A stretch of 64,000 bases of DNA from an uncultured Chthonomonadales bacterium (GTDB lineage: Bacteria; Armatimonadota; Chthonomonadetes; Chthonomonadales; CAJBBX01), in the NCBI GenBank assembly GCA_938005745.1, contig CALLMM010000050.1, positions 1 through 64,000 on the forward strand, read 5' to 3'. The notes beneath the pieces are model-generated. The model saw only the letters and a list, made by a program, of their open reading frames with translations, made no database searches and was not told the DNA's origin. Made by a program: the position numbers and the translations under genes. Positions 27,175-36,864 of this stretch are shown here, piece after piece. The number at the start of each line of letters is the position of its first letter. Position 1 is the stretch's first letter.

Positions 27175-28977
27175 ATGGAACGCAGCCTTTTATGGAGCGC
27201 GTTTGCTCTTGGGTGCGTCGGTTGGTTGTGCGGGTTTGCGCTGACCCGCGATCGGCAGGACGACTCTCGACGGATATCCGTCCTTCCCTTGCCTTTCTGG
27301 ATCGCCGCTCTGGCGATTCCCATTCTGATCTATTTCGTCACGCTTCCGGGCGTGCCTCCCTTCAACACGGGACAGGGGTGGGGAAGAGGGTTTCTGCTGG
27401 GCAGCTTCGGCGCGCTGCTCTCTACCTGGGTATGGGTGCGATCCCGTCGGGGAGTGTCTCCACCGCTGCGCGCCTCCGCCACACTGACCGCGCCCCATTT
27501 TCTCGCAGTCGTCTGCGTCTCAACCGCGCTTCTGTGGATGAACGATGTCATCATGGATGCGCTGATGGGAGTGGCAATCGGCTGGTTTGTTCACACGTTT
27601 CTGGTCTATACGGGATCCATCTCCTCTGAATACTCCCGCAGCGATCCTCAAAGCACAGCCCTCACCTCCAGGCTCCACACGCTCAGTCTCGTTACGGGAG
27701 GCGGGTTCGCCGTACTGCTCTGCGCCGCCGCCATGCTGGGCATCTATCGCGACAACCTAGACTATTCGGGGATGAACCATCCCCTGACGGCTATGGCGAT
27801 GATCATGGCGGTCAGCAACCCGTTTCTGACCATGGTATGTGCGCTGCCCGCCTCGCTCTTTGCGCGCATCGCGTTGAAGATCCCGGGGATCGGGTTCTTT
27901 GCGGGAATCGCGTCACGGCTGTTTGCAGGGGAGGAGGAGAGGGGGCTGGCGATTCGCCTCTGGCGACTGGTTCTGGCGGCGGTTCTGTTTCTCGCGCTGG
28001 GCTACCCGCTCTCTTCGAAGGTTGTGCCCGAACCGATCGTCTGGCAGCTTATGGGGCTGGGGCTGCTGGTCGGACTGTCGGTATGGTGGCTGATACGCGA
28101 CGCCTCGATAAAACCGGATGAGACACGTCCGATCTCTTTCGGATATCCGCTCGGTCTCCTGACGCTCCTCAGCGGGTTCCTGGTCGCCTCGCAGGCGTTT
28201 GCAGGACTTGGGACGGCGTACCTGATGCTGGCGGCATGGCTGCCGCTCTCTCTGGCGCTCTCCATCGGCATGGAGTCGAGCGCGGAGGGTTCCGATACTG
28301 CCGCTCAGGCGGAGGAGACGGAGAGGGGTCTGCTGACGCTCATGCAGTACTCTCTGATCGGGGTCGGCGTGGTGCTCTACCGGCTGTGCGTCTGGCGATT
28401 CAGCGACAGCATGCGGGGAGTCGCGCTGGACGATCACTACGCTTTCTTCGGCATCACCCTCGGGCTGATTGCCCCCTGCCTGCTGGCGATCTTCCTCTGG
28501 AGACCGCGGTTCGCGCGGTCTGATTCACCCGGCGCTTCGCTGGGCAGACTTCTCTTGACGGGGGCGATCACGCTGCTGATCCCCGCGCTGATGGTACTGC
28601 TGTGGGGAGCGAAGTGTATTCCGGGACTGCTCTTCGGGCTGGCGGTAGCGGCGGCATTTCATCGGAACCTGCCGCTTCTCAACCTGCCGGCGATCGAGAA
28701 GGAGCGCGATCTTTCGGGAGCGATCGGCGTAACGATCTCTCTGTTTGCGATCGCGCTCGCGCTGGCTCCATCGCAATGGCTGGCGCATGTTGCCGGCATG
28801 GAGCCGTTGACCCGTCAGCAGAAGCTCACACTGGTCGGCATATCCATCGGCGGATTGATTCTGGTGACTCTCCTGGCGGACTATGGCGGACGGTTCTCCG
28901 ACTGGATGCGGCGGCGCAGAGCCGCAGAGCCGGGACCAGCGGCTGCCGCAGGGAGCCGGGAAGGAGCGACGCAATGA
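27175..28977 (+). CDS. Large integral membrane protein of the A2M operon (unknown function)
   Basis: The 600-aa protein is mostly hydrophobic, with about 14 transmembrane helices spread over the length, short charged loops (for example DRQDDSRR near residue 30) and a basic tail rich in Arg, Ala and Gly at the C-terminus. I recognise no catalytic motif or family. Its stop overlaps the start of the alpha-2-macroglobulin gene by 4 bp (ATGA), and VanW follows. The products may assemble at the cytoplasmic membrane, with this protein as anchor or channel. The ATG at 27175 follows GAAGAAGG. Confidence 0.8.
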   Translation: MERSLLWSAFALGCVGWLCGFALTRDRQDDSRRISVLPLPFWIAALAIPILIYFVTLPGVPPFNTGQGWGRGFLLGSFGALLSTWVWVRSRRGVSPPLRASATLTAPHFLAVVCVSTALLWMNDVIMDALMGVAIGWFVHTFLVYTGSISSEYSRSDPQSTALTSRLHTLSLVTGGGFAVLLCAAAMLGIYRDNLDYSGMNHPLTAMAMIMAVSNPFLTMVCALPASLFARIALKIPGIGFFAGIASRLFAGEEERGLAIRLWRLVLAAVLFLALGYPLSSKVVPEPIVWQLMGLGLLVGLSVWWLIRDASIKPDETRPISFGYPLGLLTLLSGFLVASQAFAGLGTAYLMLAAWLPLSLALSIGMESSAEGSDTAAQAEETERGLLTLMQYSLIGVGVVLYRLCVWRFSDSMRGVALDDHYAFFGITLGLIAPCLLAIFLWRPRFARSDSPGASLGRLLLTGAITLLIPALMVLLWGAKCIPGLLFGLAVAAAFHRNLPLLNLPAIEKERDLSGAIGVTISLFAIALALAPSQWLAHVAGMEPLTRQQKLTLVGISIGGLILVTLLADYGGRFSDWMRRRRAAEPGPAAAAGSREGATQ

Positions 28978-31900
28978 GCGCAGAGAGTATCGTTCGTTCA
29001 TTGCCCTCGCGCCGTGGCGCGCTCCTACCGCGATCTCTCAGCGCGATTGCCGCGCTGGGCTTGATCGGAGGCGCGATCGCTTACGGGATTCAGGTCGAGA
29101 CGCCGGTGGGCAGAATCTCCGGTCAGGCGTTTCTGGAACAGACAATGAGACCGGCACGGGGCGTCTCCGTCTATCTCTCCGGCGAAGACAGCGGCGGGGA
29201 GAAGCGATACTTTCGAGGGAAAACGGACGAAAACGGGGCGTTTCGTTTTGTGCGTGTGCCTGCAGGTGTCTACAAGATCAACGCCTATGGAACCGCTCAC
29301 GATTCCGGCGAAGTTCAGATCACGGTGGATGAAGGGAAGACGACCGACATCGCGCTGGGTCTCAAGCGCAACCATCAGGCGCTGGGGCTGGTTGTACCTC
29401 AGAGGGTCTTTTCGCCGGAGGAGGAGGTCGGTTTCTCTGTGAGAGGCTATGTGGATGAGAACGCTCCGCCGGGAAGAGACAGCCTGACCCTCAGAATCTA
29501 TCGTACCCGGCTCTCCCGACTGCTTCAGAATCCGGTGACGGAGAACGCGCTTCGCTCTCTGAACGCCAGCTACGACACGCCACCACGACTCTCCCGGGAG
29601 CTGCTGCAGCCGGCGGGGCAGGAGCCTCTGAAGATGGTGGAGCAGAAGCGGATCCCCATCCGCGGGGCGGACCTGGAGGGCTTCTTCTACCAGCGCGTCC
29701 GGTTTGACGCCCCGAAGGTCGGAGCCTATCTCTACGAAGTGGCGCATGGGAAGGATGTCGTCGGAGGCTGGCTGGTCGTTACGAACACCGGAATCGTGAT
29801 GAAAAAGGCGGGCAGAGAGGCTCTGATCTACGCCGCAGACCTGACCGAAGGCAGACCGCTGCCTGAGACCGAGATCCGGTTCTTCATGAACGGAAGAGAG
29901 GTGAGCGCGCGCAGAACCGATGCCGAGGGGCTGGCGCGTTTCAATCTGCCGCCAGGAAGACGCACTCTGGAGGAGGGGGAGACCTCCGAAAACCGTCTGC
30001 TGGTGATCGCGACCCGCGGAGAGGACGAGGCGGCACTGTTGAGCAGCGAGTATGAGAATGCGGGGGGCGAACGCTTTGTGGTGCACGCCTACACGGATCG
30101 TCCCATCTATCGCCCGGGACAGAAGATCCAGTACAAGGCGGTCGCCCGCAGAAAGACAGATCAGGTCTATCAGTATGCGATTCCCGGCGGCGTTACGGCT
30201 CTGGTGGAGGTGCGCGATCCGACGGGCGAGCGAATTGTGCGGGAGAGCAAGACGGTATTCGTCACCGGCTCCTTCTACGGCTCCTTTGACCTGGATGAGG
30301 AGGCTCCGACGGGCGTCTACAGCATGATCGTGACGATCAACGGGGAGAAGCACGTTCATGAGATGGTCGTCGCCTCCTACAGGAAACCGGAGTACAGTGT
30401 GACGGTAACGCCGGACAAGCCGCGCTACTCTCCGGATGAGCCGATACGAATGACGGTCTCCGGGCAGTACTACTTCGGTTCGCCGGTAGCGGGCGGGAAG
30501 GTAACCTATACGGTCTATCGCAATCAGGACTGGCAAGCCTACTACGCGGCGATGTATGGCGACGCCTATGATCCGGAGATGGAGGAGGAGGGAGGCTACA
30601 GTTACGGGGAGACGGTTGCGGACGGCAGGGCGACCCTGGATGAGAACGGCAATGCGGTGATCTCGTTTTACGCCTCCCTTCCGCAGGACGAGCGACCGTC
30701 GCAGGACTACGTCTACACGGCTTCCATCAGCGTTACGGACGCCTCCGGGAGAGAGGTTACCGCCGAAGGAACGGCGCGGATGTCGGTGGGCGATTTCAGA
30801 CTGATCGTCCAACCCTCCGGCTATCTGGCTGCGCCCGGCGTCCCGCACAATGTCCTGATCCTTGCGCTCGATTACGAGAACCGTCCGGTTCCGGGAGCCG
30901 CTGTTGAACTGGAGGTCGGCTATAACCGGTTGAAGCGGGGTGAGAAGGGGGAGGAGTACGTCTATCAGACGGAGGCGACGCTGCGAGCGGTTACGGGTGC
31001 GGACGGACGCGCCGTCATTCCGGTTACTCCTCCGCGCAGCGGCAGCCTTGTGCTGAAAGCGAAAACGACCGACAGGCGCAACCGTGTGATCCGCGCCCAT
31101 TCGGAGCTATGGGTGATGGACGATGCGGGAGGAGAGGCGGAGGCAGAGTACGAGAACCTCTCTGTGCTGACGGACAGACGGCGTTATGCGCCGGGCGAGA
31201 CGGCGCGTATCCTCATCAACACGCAGCGAACCGGCATGAGCGTGCTGCTGACGCTGGAGGGCGAGAGGATCTACAAGACGGTTGTCCTTCCGATCAGACA
31301 GCGCAGTACGGTATATCGCCTTCCGGTGCTGCCGGAGTACGGTCCCAATGTGATCCTGAAAGCCTGCTACGTGAAGAAGAAGGAGTTTGCCGCCAGTGAG
31401 GTCGCTCTGCGGGTAGCGATGCCCGAAAAGGAGCTGAAAGTCTCCATTCAGCCGGACCGGTCGCAGTACAAGCCCGGAGAGCCGATCCGCTATCAGGTTC
31501 AGGTTACCGATTCGCGGGGCAGACCGGTCGTCTGCGAGTTCTCTCTGGGAGTGGTGGACGAGGCGATCTATGCCCTGCGCGAAGACAGCCCGAAAGCGTT
31601 TCGCAACGCCTTCTATCCGAGACGTTATTCCATGGTGGATACGCGATACTCCTTTGCGCTGGAGTATCTGGGAGATGCGGACAAGGCGGAGCCGAAGATC
31701 GTAACGCGAAAACGGTTTGAGGATACGGCTTTCTGGCAGCCGGCTCTGCAGACCGATTCACAGGGGCGCGCCTCCGTACAGTTTGCGCTTCCGGATAATC
31801 TCACCACCTGGAGGGCGACCGTGCAGGCGTTTACGCCCGATATGTCTCTCGGTCGGCAGATACAGAAGGTGGTCGTGTCCAAGAAGTTCTTCGTCAGACT

Positions 31901-33785
31901 GGAGACTCCGCGATTTATGACGCAGCGGGACGAATCGCGCGTCATGGCACTGGTGCACAACGAGACCGGAAAGCCGCAGACCGCTCTGGTCCGGCTGCGC
32001 GCGGAAGGGGTCGCGCTCAGCGGCGATGCGGAGCAGACCCTGACGGTCGAGCCGGGCAGAGTGGGGACCGCCATCTGGCATGTGCGGGCGGAGACGATCG
32101 GAAAAGCCCGTTTCCAGGTTACCGCGTGGACTCCTCGCGTAAACGGTGAAACGCAGTATACGGACGGCGTGGAGACGTCGCTGCCGGTGCTGCCGTTCGG
32201 ACGCCTGAGGGTACAGACCTTCGCCGGAGAGTTAACCTCCGACAGACCGCAGACGGAGACGATCCGGTTCGATCCCGCCTCCATACCGGAAGCCAGCCAG
32301 TTAACGGTTCGAATCACGCCCTCCGTATACAGCGCATTGTCCGACAGCCTGGAGTACCTGATCGGCTATCCCTATGGCTGCGTGGAGCAGACCATGAGCC
32401 GGTTCCTTCCAACGCTGCTGATAGACCGCTTCGCGGGCAGTTATGCGGCAGCGGCAGGTGTCAATCGCCAGGAGCTGCCAAAGATGGTGCGCAGCGGACT
32501 GACCCGCCTCTATCGCATGCAGCACACGAGCGGAGCATGGGGATGGTGGGAACAGGACGCGGACGATCCCTGGATGACCGCCTATGTGCTGTACGGACTG
32601 GCGATGGCGAAGCAGGCGGGCTATCCGGTGAACGAGACCGCCCTGAAACGCGGTAGAGAAGCCGCCGCAAAGATGGTTCCGACTGTGCGCGAGGACAACC
32701 GCGCCTTCCTCCTCTATGCGCTCGTGCTGTCAGGAGATCGTCAAACATACTGGGCGCAGAGAGCAAAGTTCGACTGGAAGAAGACCGGCGCGGAATCGCT
32801 CGCCTATCTGATCCTGGCGGACCGCCTGATGGGGAACGACGATCGAGAGATCGTGTCGGAACTGAGTCGGCTGGCGGTCTCGGCGGACGGACTGCTCTCC
32901 TGGAAGCCGAAAGAGAGCCGTTCGGAATGGAACGCGACAATGGTTACCGCGGCATCCCTGCGCGCACTGCTGGCGGTAGACCCGCAGGACGCGCGGGCTG
33001 GCGTGATCGTTCGCTGGCTGATGCGTAATCGTACCGGAGAGTACTGGTCGAGTACGCGAGACACTGCGTGGGTGCTGGCGGCTTTCTGCGACTACCTGCG
33101 CGGCGCTCCCTCTCAGCAGCCGGACGGCGAGGTGATCGTTACCCTGAACGGTCAGAGAGTGCAGACGTTCCGGTTATCGCCGGAAAACCTGCGGGAGCGG
33201 GAACTGGCGCTTCGCATTCCCGCCTCGAACCTGAAACCGGGTAAGAACGATCTTCTGCTGGAACGCGCCGGCGGAACCAGTACGGTCTTCTATGCGGTAG
33301 ATGTGCGTCAGATGGTTGGGATGGAGACCCTGCCCGCCGAGTCCGGCAGGAAGATTGCGATCAAACGGGAGTATCTGCGCCTCATTCCGCGGCGCGCCGG
33401 AGATAACGCCTGGCAGTTGAAGACGGAGCCGACCGGCAATCGGATGGCGCAGGGCGAGTTAATCCGTGTTCGTCTCACGTTTGAGACGCCGGAGGATATG
33501 TCCTATGTGCTGATCGAAGACCCGTTTACTTCCGGTTGCGAGGTGACGGAGCGGGGCAGTGCCGGCGAGGTGGATGTCTGGAGCTACTGGTGGGCAAGCG
33601 TGGATATACGCGATCATAAGATCGCCTTCTTTGCGCGCAGTATGCCGAAGGGAAGGCATGTGATAGAGTATCATCTTCGCACGCAGACGCCGGGAACCTA
33701 TCGTACCCTGCCGACCCTGCTTCAGGGCATGTATGCGCCGGAGACCCGCAGCGAGTCGGCTTCCGAGAACGTGGAGATCCGATGA
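28974..33785 (+). CDS. Alpha-2-macroglobulin family protein with thioester motif
   Basis: The 1603-aa protein has an N-terminal membrane anchor (about residues 20-40), a series of macroglobulin/beta domains (for example RPIYRPGQKIQYKA near residue 380 and TPDKPRYSPDEP near 480), the thioester-region marker CVEQ (Cys1136-Gln1139, in PYGCVEQTMSRFLP) and the alpha-helical thioester domain after it. Bacterial homologues trap proteases in the periplasm and often partner with penicillin-binding protein PbpC; here no PBP is adjacent. It lacks an obvious lipobox and appears anchored by the N-terminal helix. ATG 28974 follows AAGGAG. Start and stop overlap its neighbours by 4 bp. Confidence 0.92.
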   Translation: MSAESIVRSLPSRRGALLPRSLSAIAALGLIGGAIAYGIQVETPVGRISGQAFLEQTMRPARGVSVYLSGEDSGGEKRYFRGKTDENGAFRFVRVPAGVYKINAYGTAHDSGEVQITVDEGKTTDIALGLKRNHQALGLVVPQRVFSPEEEVGFSVRGYVDENAPPGRDSLTLRIYRTRLSRLLQNPVTENALRSLNASYDTPPRLSRELLQPAGQEPLKMVEQKRIPIRGADLEGFFYQRVRFDAPKVGAYLYEVAHGKDVVGGWLVVTNTGIVMKKAGREALIYAADLTEGRPLPETEIRFFMNGREVSARRTDAEGLARFNLPPGRRTLEEGETSENRLLVIATRGEDEAALLSSEYENAGGERFVVHAYTDRPIYRPGQKIQYKAVARRKTDQVYQYAIPGGVTALVEVRDPTGERIVRESKTVFVTGSFYGSFDLDEEAPTGVYSMIVTINGEKHVHEMVVASYRKPEYSVTVTPDKPRYSPDEPIRMTVSGQYYFGSPVAGGKVTYTVYRNQDWQAYYAAMYGDAYDPEMEEEGGYSYGETVADGRATLDENGNAVISFYASLPQDERPSQDYVYTASISVTDASGREVTAEGTARMSVGDFRLIVQPSGYLAAPGVPHNVLILALDYENRPVPGAAVELEVGYNRLKRGEKGEEYVYQTEATLRAVTGADGRAVIPVTPPRSGSLVLKAKTTDRRNRVIRAHSELWVMDDAGGEAEAEYENLSVLTDRRRYAPGETARILINTQRTGMSVLLTLEGERIYKTVVLPIRQRSTVYRLPVLPEYGPNVILKACYVKKKEFAASEVALRVAMPEKELKVSIQPDRSQYKPGEPIRYQVQVTDSRGRPVVCEFSLGVVDEAIYALREDSPKAFRNAFYPRRYSMVDTRYSFALEYLGDADKAEPKIVTRKRFEDTAFWQPALQTDSQGRASVQFALPDNLTTWRATVQAFTPDMSLGRQIQKVVVSKKFFVRLETPRFMTQRDESRVMALVHNETGKPQTALVRLRAEGVALSGDAEQTLTVEPGRVGTAIWHVRAETIGKARFQVTAWTPRVNGETQYTDGVETSLPVLPFGRLRVQTFAGELTSDRPQTETIRFDPASIPEASQLTVRITPSVYSALSDSLEYLIGYPYGCVEQTMSRFLPTLLIDRFAGSYAAAAGVNRQELPKMVRSGLTRLYRMQHTSGAWGWWEQDADDPWMTAYVLYGLAMAKQAGYPVNETALKRGREAAAKMVPTVREDNRAFLLYALVLSGDRQTYWAQRAKFDWKKTGAESLAYLILADRLMGNDDREIVSELSRLAVSADGLLSWKPKESRSEWNATMVTAASLRALLAVDPQDARAGVIVRWLMRNRTGEYWSSTRDTAWVLAAFCDYLRGAPSQQPDGEVIVTLNGQRVQTFRLSPENLRERELALRIPASNLKPGKNDLLLERAGGTSTVFYAVDVRQMVGMETLPAESGRKIAIKREYLRLIPRRAGDNAWQLKTEPTGNRMAQGELIRVRLTFETPEDMSYVLIEDPFTSGCEVTERGSAGEVDVWSYWWASVDIRDHKIAFFARSMPKGRHVIEYHLRTQTPGTYRTLPTLLQGMYAPETRSESASENVEIR

Positions 33786-34633
33786 GAAAGCCTGCCTTCG
33801 TTTCTGAAAGACGGGGACCGACCGCCGCTTCCGTCAGCGGGATCGCGGCAATCCTGCTGTGCGCGCTGCTGGTTCTGATCGGGGGAGGGTTGGCGATCCG
33901 ATTCGCGTCAGCCCCTCCGCCGGAGGTCGAGATCGTCGGGTTCTCCACCAGCCTGAATGGTCGAACCGCTTCACAGCGGCACAATGCACGTCTGGCGGCG
34001 GAGAGCCTGAATGAGAGGGTGATCCCGCCTGGCGCGGTCTTCTCCTTCAATCAGACGGTGAAGTCCTGGTCGGCGGACAGGGGGTATGTAAAAGCGCCGG
34101 TCAGCTACGATGGGGAGCTGATCAAAGCCTATGGCGGCGGGCTGTGCCAGACATCCACCACGCTCTACAACGCCGCGCTGCTGGCAGGGCTGCCCATTGT
34201 AGAGCGGCATCCGCACGTCTTTGCGCCGCGCTACATTGCGCCCGGTCAGGATGCAGCCGTCGCCTATCCCTCCATTGACCTGCGTTTTCGCAACCCCTAT
34301 CCCTGGTCGCTGCGTATCCGGGCGAGAGTCTACGGTGACCGACTGGAGGTGCGTCTCTTCGGCAGGGAGCGTCCAAAGAGCACGGCGCGGATCGTAACGC
34401 AGGTGGTCGAGACGCAGACGCCGGAGAGGCGGACTCGTGTGATCGTCAAGCCGGAAGGCTCTGCCGGACGCCCCTATCTCCGTAGTCCGGGCTTGAACGG
34501 CTACCGCGTCGTAACCTATCGGGTCATCTCGGAGCAGGGGCGCGAGGTGCGGAGGGAGAGGCTTTCAGATGACACCTATCCGGCGATGAACCGCGTGATC
34601 GCATTGACGGAGGAAGAGAGAGCGCGGGAGTAG
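33782..34633 (+). CDS. VanW family protein
   Basis: The 283-aa protein has an N-terminal helix (about 18-40), then the VanW domain: ERVIPPGAVFSFNQTV, GGGLCQTSTTLYNAALLAG (the signature cysteine-containing loop), ERHPHVFAPRYIAPGQDAAVAYP and DLRFRN. VanW is named from vancomycin resistance loci but its function is not established; it is thought to act on the envelope. The start overlaps the A2M gene by 4 bp. A bidirectional terminator follows. Confidence 0.93.
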   Translation: MRKPAFVSERRGPTAASVSGIAAILLCALLVLIGGGLAIRFASAPPPEVEIVGFSTSLNGRTASQRHNARLAAESLNERVIPPGAVFSFNQTVKSWSADRGYVKAPVSYDGELIKAYGGGLCQTSTTLYNAALLAGLPIVERHPHVFAPRYIAPGQDAAVAYPSIDLRFRNPYPWSLRIRARVYGDRLEVRLFGRERPKSTARIVTQVVETQTPERRTRVIVKPEGSAGRPYLRSPGLNGYRVVTYRVISEQGREVRRERLSDDTYPAMNRVIALTEEERARE

Positions 34634-34646
34634 CCGAATCCGGCAT

Positions 34647-34690
34647 AGACGGGACTGCGCCATCGCTGCACCGCAGTCCCGTCTTTCTAT
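34647..34690. terminator. Bidirectional terminator between vanW and the dioxygenase gene
   Basis: A 13-bp perfect stem (AGACGGGACTGCG and its complement) with a 12-base loop, followed by TTCTAT, lies between the convergent stops at 34633 and 34687. Confidence 0.8.
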
Positions 34691-35355
34691 GTTTCCGGGG
34701 TAAATCCCAGAACAATATCAAACCGGGCGGAAAGCTCTCCCTGACGCGCTCCTTTGATGGGCGTGAAGGGCACAATGACAGAGGCGCGCTGCTTCTCATC
34801 CCGGATGGACTGCAGGATGCCGTCGCGCGCATTCTGCGGCTCGCCCTGTATGTAGCACTGCGTGGTGAACTTCTCCTGCCCTCGAATCTTGACCGCGAAA
34901 TGGATGTGCGGCGTGCGTCCCGGATAGCGCACCGGTTTGATGGTGCGGAAGAGGTATTCGCCGGTTGAGCCTGTCGTGAAGCGTCCGAAGCCCTGAAAAT
35001 TGGCGTCGCGTCTGCGCGCGTTATCGCTGCCGCTGTGCAGGTAGACGCCATTGTTGTCCACCTGCCAGATCTCCACCACCGCATTGCGGATCGGATCGCC
35101 GCGTCTGTCCAGCACTCTGCCGCTCAGGTAGGTGATCCCTCCTACCGCAGGAGTCAGCGCGTCGTTGATGATAATCAGGTCGTTATCGGTGTCCAGAGGC
35201 AGCCTGTCCGGATAGAAAGGTCCCTCCGTCTGCCTCGGCGTGCGAATCAGATCCTCGGCAAATGCCGCGCCGCCAGCGCATATGAAGACTCCGGAGGCAA
35301 GCTGCCCCAGAAAACGGCGGCGGCTGAGCGGTGATGAGAACTCTCTTTCGGACAT
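34687..35355 (-). CDS. Intradiol ring-cleavage dioxygenase family protein, Tat-exported
   Basis: The 222-aa protein opens with SPLSRRRFLGQLASG, a twin-arginine signal. The rest is the beta-rich intradiol dioxygenase core: QTEGPFYPDR, VSGRVLDRRGDP-like LSGRVLDRRG, VEIWQVDNNGVYLHSG, FRTIKPVRYPGRTPHIHF and a late FDIVLG. The two Tyr and two His of the non-haem iron site (WQ..Y, KPVRYPGR, PHIHF) appear present. Most characterised enzymes cleave catechol or protocatechuate in the cytoplasm; the exported form may act on other phenols. ATG 35355 chosen; longer in-frame ATGs lie upstream. Confidence 0.85.
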   Translation of the reverse strand: MSEREFSSPLSRRRFLGQLASGVFICAGGAAFAEDLIRTPRQTEGPFYPDRLPLDTDNDLIIINDALTPAVGGITYLSGRVLDRRGDPIRNAVVEIWQVDNNGVYLHSGSDNARRRDANFQGFGRFTTGSTGEYLFRTIKPVRYPGRTPHIHFAVKIRGQEKFTTQCYIQGEPQNARDGILQSIRDEKQRASVIVPFTPIKGARQGELSARFDIVLGFTPET

Positions 35356-35459
35356 AGGGATCGCTGCCTTTCGTGTTGCGTGATGAAACATTGGATGGAA
35401 GACCGCCGCGTGCAGTAACACGCAGCGGTCCAGAGACGGAGAGGGATTTCAGAAAGAGA

Positions 35460-36653
35460 TTAACGGAACAGCTTCGGCGCGAACTGGATCAGGTAGTCTC
35501 TCCAGACTAGCCAGGTATGCGCCCCGTCCGTCTCTTCGTAGACAACGTTGAAGTCGTACTTTTTCAGGAGATTTACCGTCGAACGCGATACCTGCAGCAG
35601 AAAGTCGTCTTTCCCCGTGCCAAACCAGAGCAGTTTCAATCCCTTCTTTCCGGCGGGATTCTGAAGCCGGGCGAGGTTCTGCTCCTCCCAGGGCGTTCTT
35701 GCATTCGGATCAGGGGGAGACGCTTCGCCGGGTCTGGTTCGCGGAAAGGCGTTGAACAGCCCGGAACTGAATACGCCGACATAGGCGAACATCTCCGGAT
35801 GTGACAGGAAGATGTTGAGCGTCTGCGCACCGCCCATCGAGAGTCCGGCAATGGCGCGGCTGTTACGATTGGCGATCACCCGGTAGTTTTTCTCAATGGC
35901 GGGAAGAATGTCGCGCATGAACTCCTGTTCAAACTCGTCGGGGGGCGGTTGTGAGTCGGAGCGGGGCGGCGCGCCAAAACTGAATGGTCGCGTATGTCCG
36001 GCGGGCATCACCACGATCATCGGCTTTGCTTTCCCGGCGGAGATGAGATTATCCAGGATCACGCCGGCGCGTCCCACCGAACTCCAGGAGTCGTCACTGT
36101 CCCCCGCGCCGTGCAGCAGATAGAAGACGGGGTATCGCCCTGTTCCCTTCTCGTATTCAGGAGGCGTGTAGACATGCATGCGTCGAAAGCGGGACAGAAC
36201 GGTCGAGTAGTAGGTTACCTCCGACAGAGCGCCGTGCGGGACGTTGCGTATGTCCATCCACTCCGATCCAGGCACCACCACCAGGCTCCAGACATTCCCA
36301 TTCGATTCGCTGGTGATGGGGTTTCGGGGATCAACCACAGAGACGCCGTCAATCAAAAAGGTATAACGGTATGCGCCCGGTTCCAGCGGTCCCAGAGTGA
36401 CCTGCCAGACTCCAGTCTCATCTTTTGTCATGGCACCTGCAGAGACGTTGCCAGGGATGTCGCCTCTATTCAACCGTACCGTCTGTGCCTGCGGAGCCCG
36501 AATCCGAAAAGTTACTCTTCGATCAGAATGCACCTCCGGAGAGTGGACGAGAGGTTGCTGTCCGAGGGCGGGCTCCAGATTGGTTGTCAGGGAGAGTATA
36601 CTAACAAGAAGCGTCAACGCCAGGCAATAGATTGAGAGTTCGTGAGGTCTCAT
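35460..36653 (-). CDS. Secreted carbohydrate esterase-like protein (alpha/beta hydrolase with E-set domain)
   Basis: The 397-aa protein has a signal peptide, an N-terminal immunoglobulin-like glycan-binding (E-set/CBM48-like) domain (about 35-125: VTFRIRAPQAQTVRL, PGAYRYTFLIDG) and an enterochelin/feruloyl-esterase-type hydrolase domain. FYLLHGAGDSDDSW is the oxyanion region, GLSMGG (Ser272) the nucleophile elbow, Asp and His being in GTGKDDF (about 350) and GAHTWLVWRD (about 383). The architecture matches polysaccharide esterases such as acetyl-xylan or feruloyl esterases. It lies divergent from the O-methyltransferase. Confidence 0.85.
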   Translation of the reverse strand: MRPHELSIYCLALTLLVSILSLTTNLEPALGQQPLVHSPEVHSDRRVTFRIRAPQAQTVRLNRGDIPGNVSAGAMTKDETGVWQVTLGPLEPGAYRYTFLIDGVSVVDPRNPITSESNGNVWSLVVVPGSEWMDIRNVPHGALSEVTYYSTVLSRFRRMHVYTPPEYEKGTGRYPVFYLLHGAGDSDDSWSSVGRAGVILDNLISAGKAKPMIVVMPAGHTRPFSFGAPPRSDSQPPPDEFEQEFMRDILPAIEKNYRVIANRNSRAIAGLSMGGAQTLNIFLSHPEMFAYVGVFSSGLFNAFPRTRPGEASPPDPNARTPWEEQNLARLQNPAGKKGLKLLWFGTGKDDFLLQVSRSTVNLLKKYDFNVVYEETDGAHTWLVWRDYLIQFAPKLFR

Positions 36654-36759
36654 GGCTTATACCGTTCCCGGGAAGGTTTTGATGCAGACTACAGGATGAT
36701 TATACCTTTCAGCGCAGAAAAGCGAATGCATCCAATCATTCCATGCGCGTTCCGGATGC

Positions 36760-36788
36760 TTGAAAACTGGCGGCGTATCGTGTATGCT
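36760..36788 (+). promoter_or_regulatory. Promoter of the O-methyltransferase gene
   Basis: TTGAAA and TATGCT are 17 bp apart, giving a transcription start near 36795 and a 70-nt leader to the ATG at 36865. Confidence 0.55.
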
Positions 36789-36864
36789 ATGCGTGCAGCT
36801 CCATCTCCAGAAGCTGCGGGTCTTCCAGGCATGCCGAAGCAAACCTGAACACAGAAAGAGAGAG

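Noticed and set aside
28602-28973. Upstream extension of the A2M reading frame
   Set aside because: It lies inside the membrane-protein gene in another frame; ATG 28974 has AAGGAG and the 4-bp overlap typical of this operon.
29025-31100. Minus-strand open frame of 691 codons
   Set aside because: It is antisense to the alpha-2-macroglobulin gene, shows no domain and has a biased composition typical of shadow frames in GC-rich genes.
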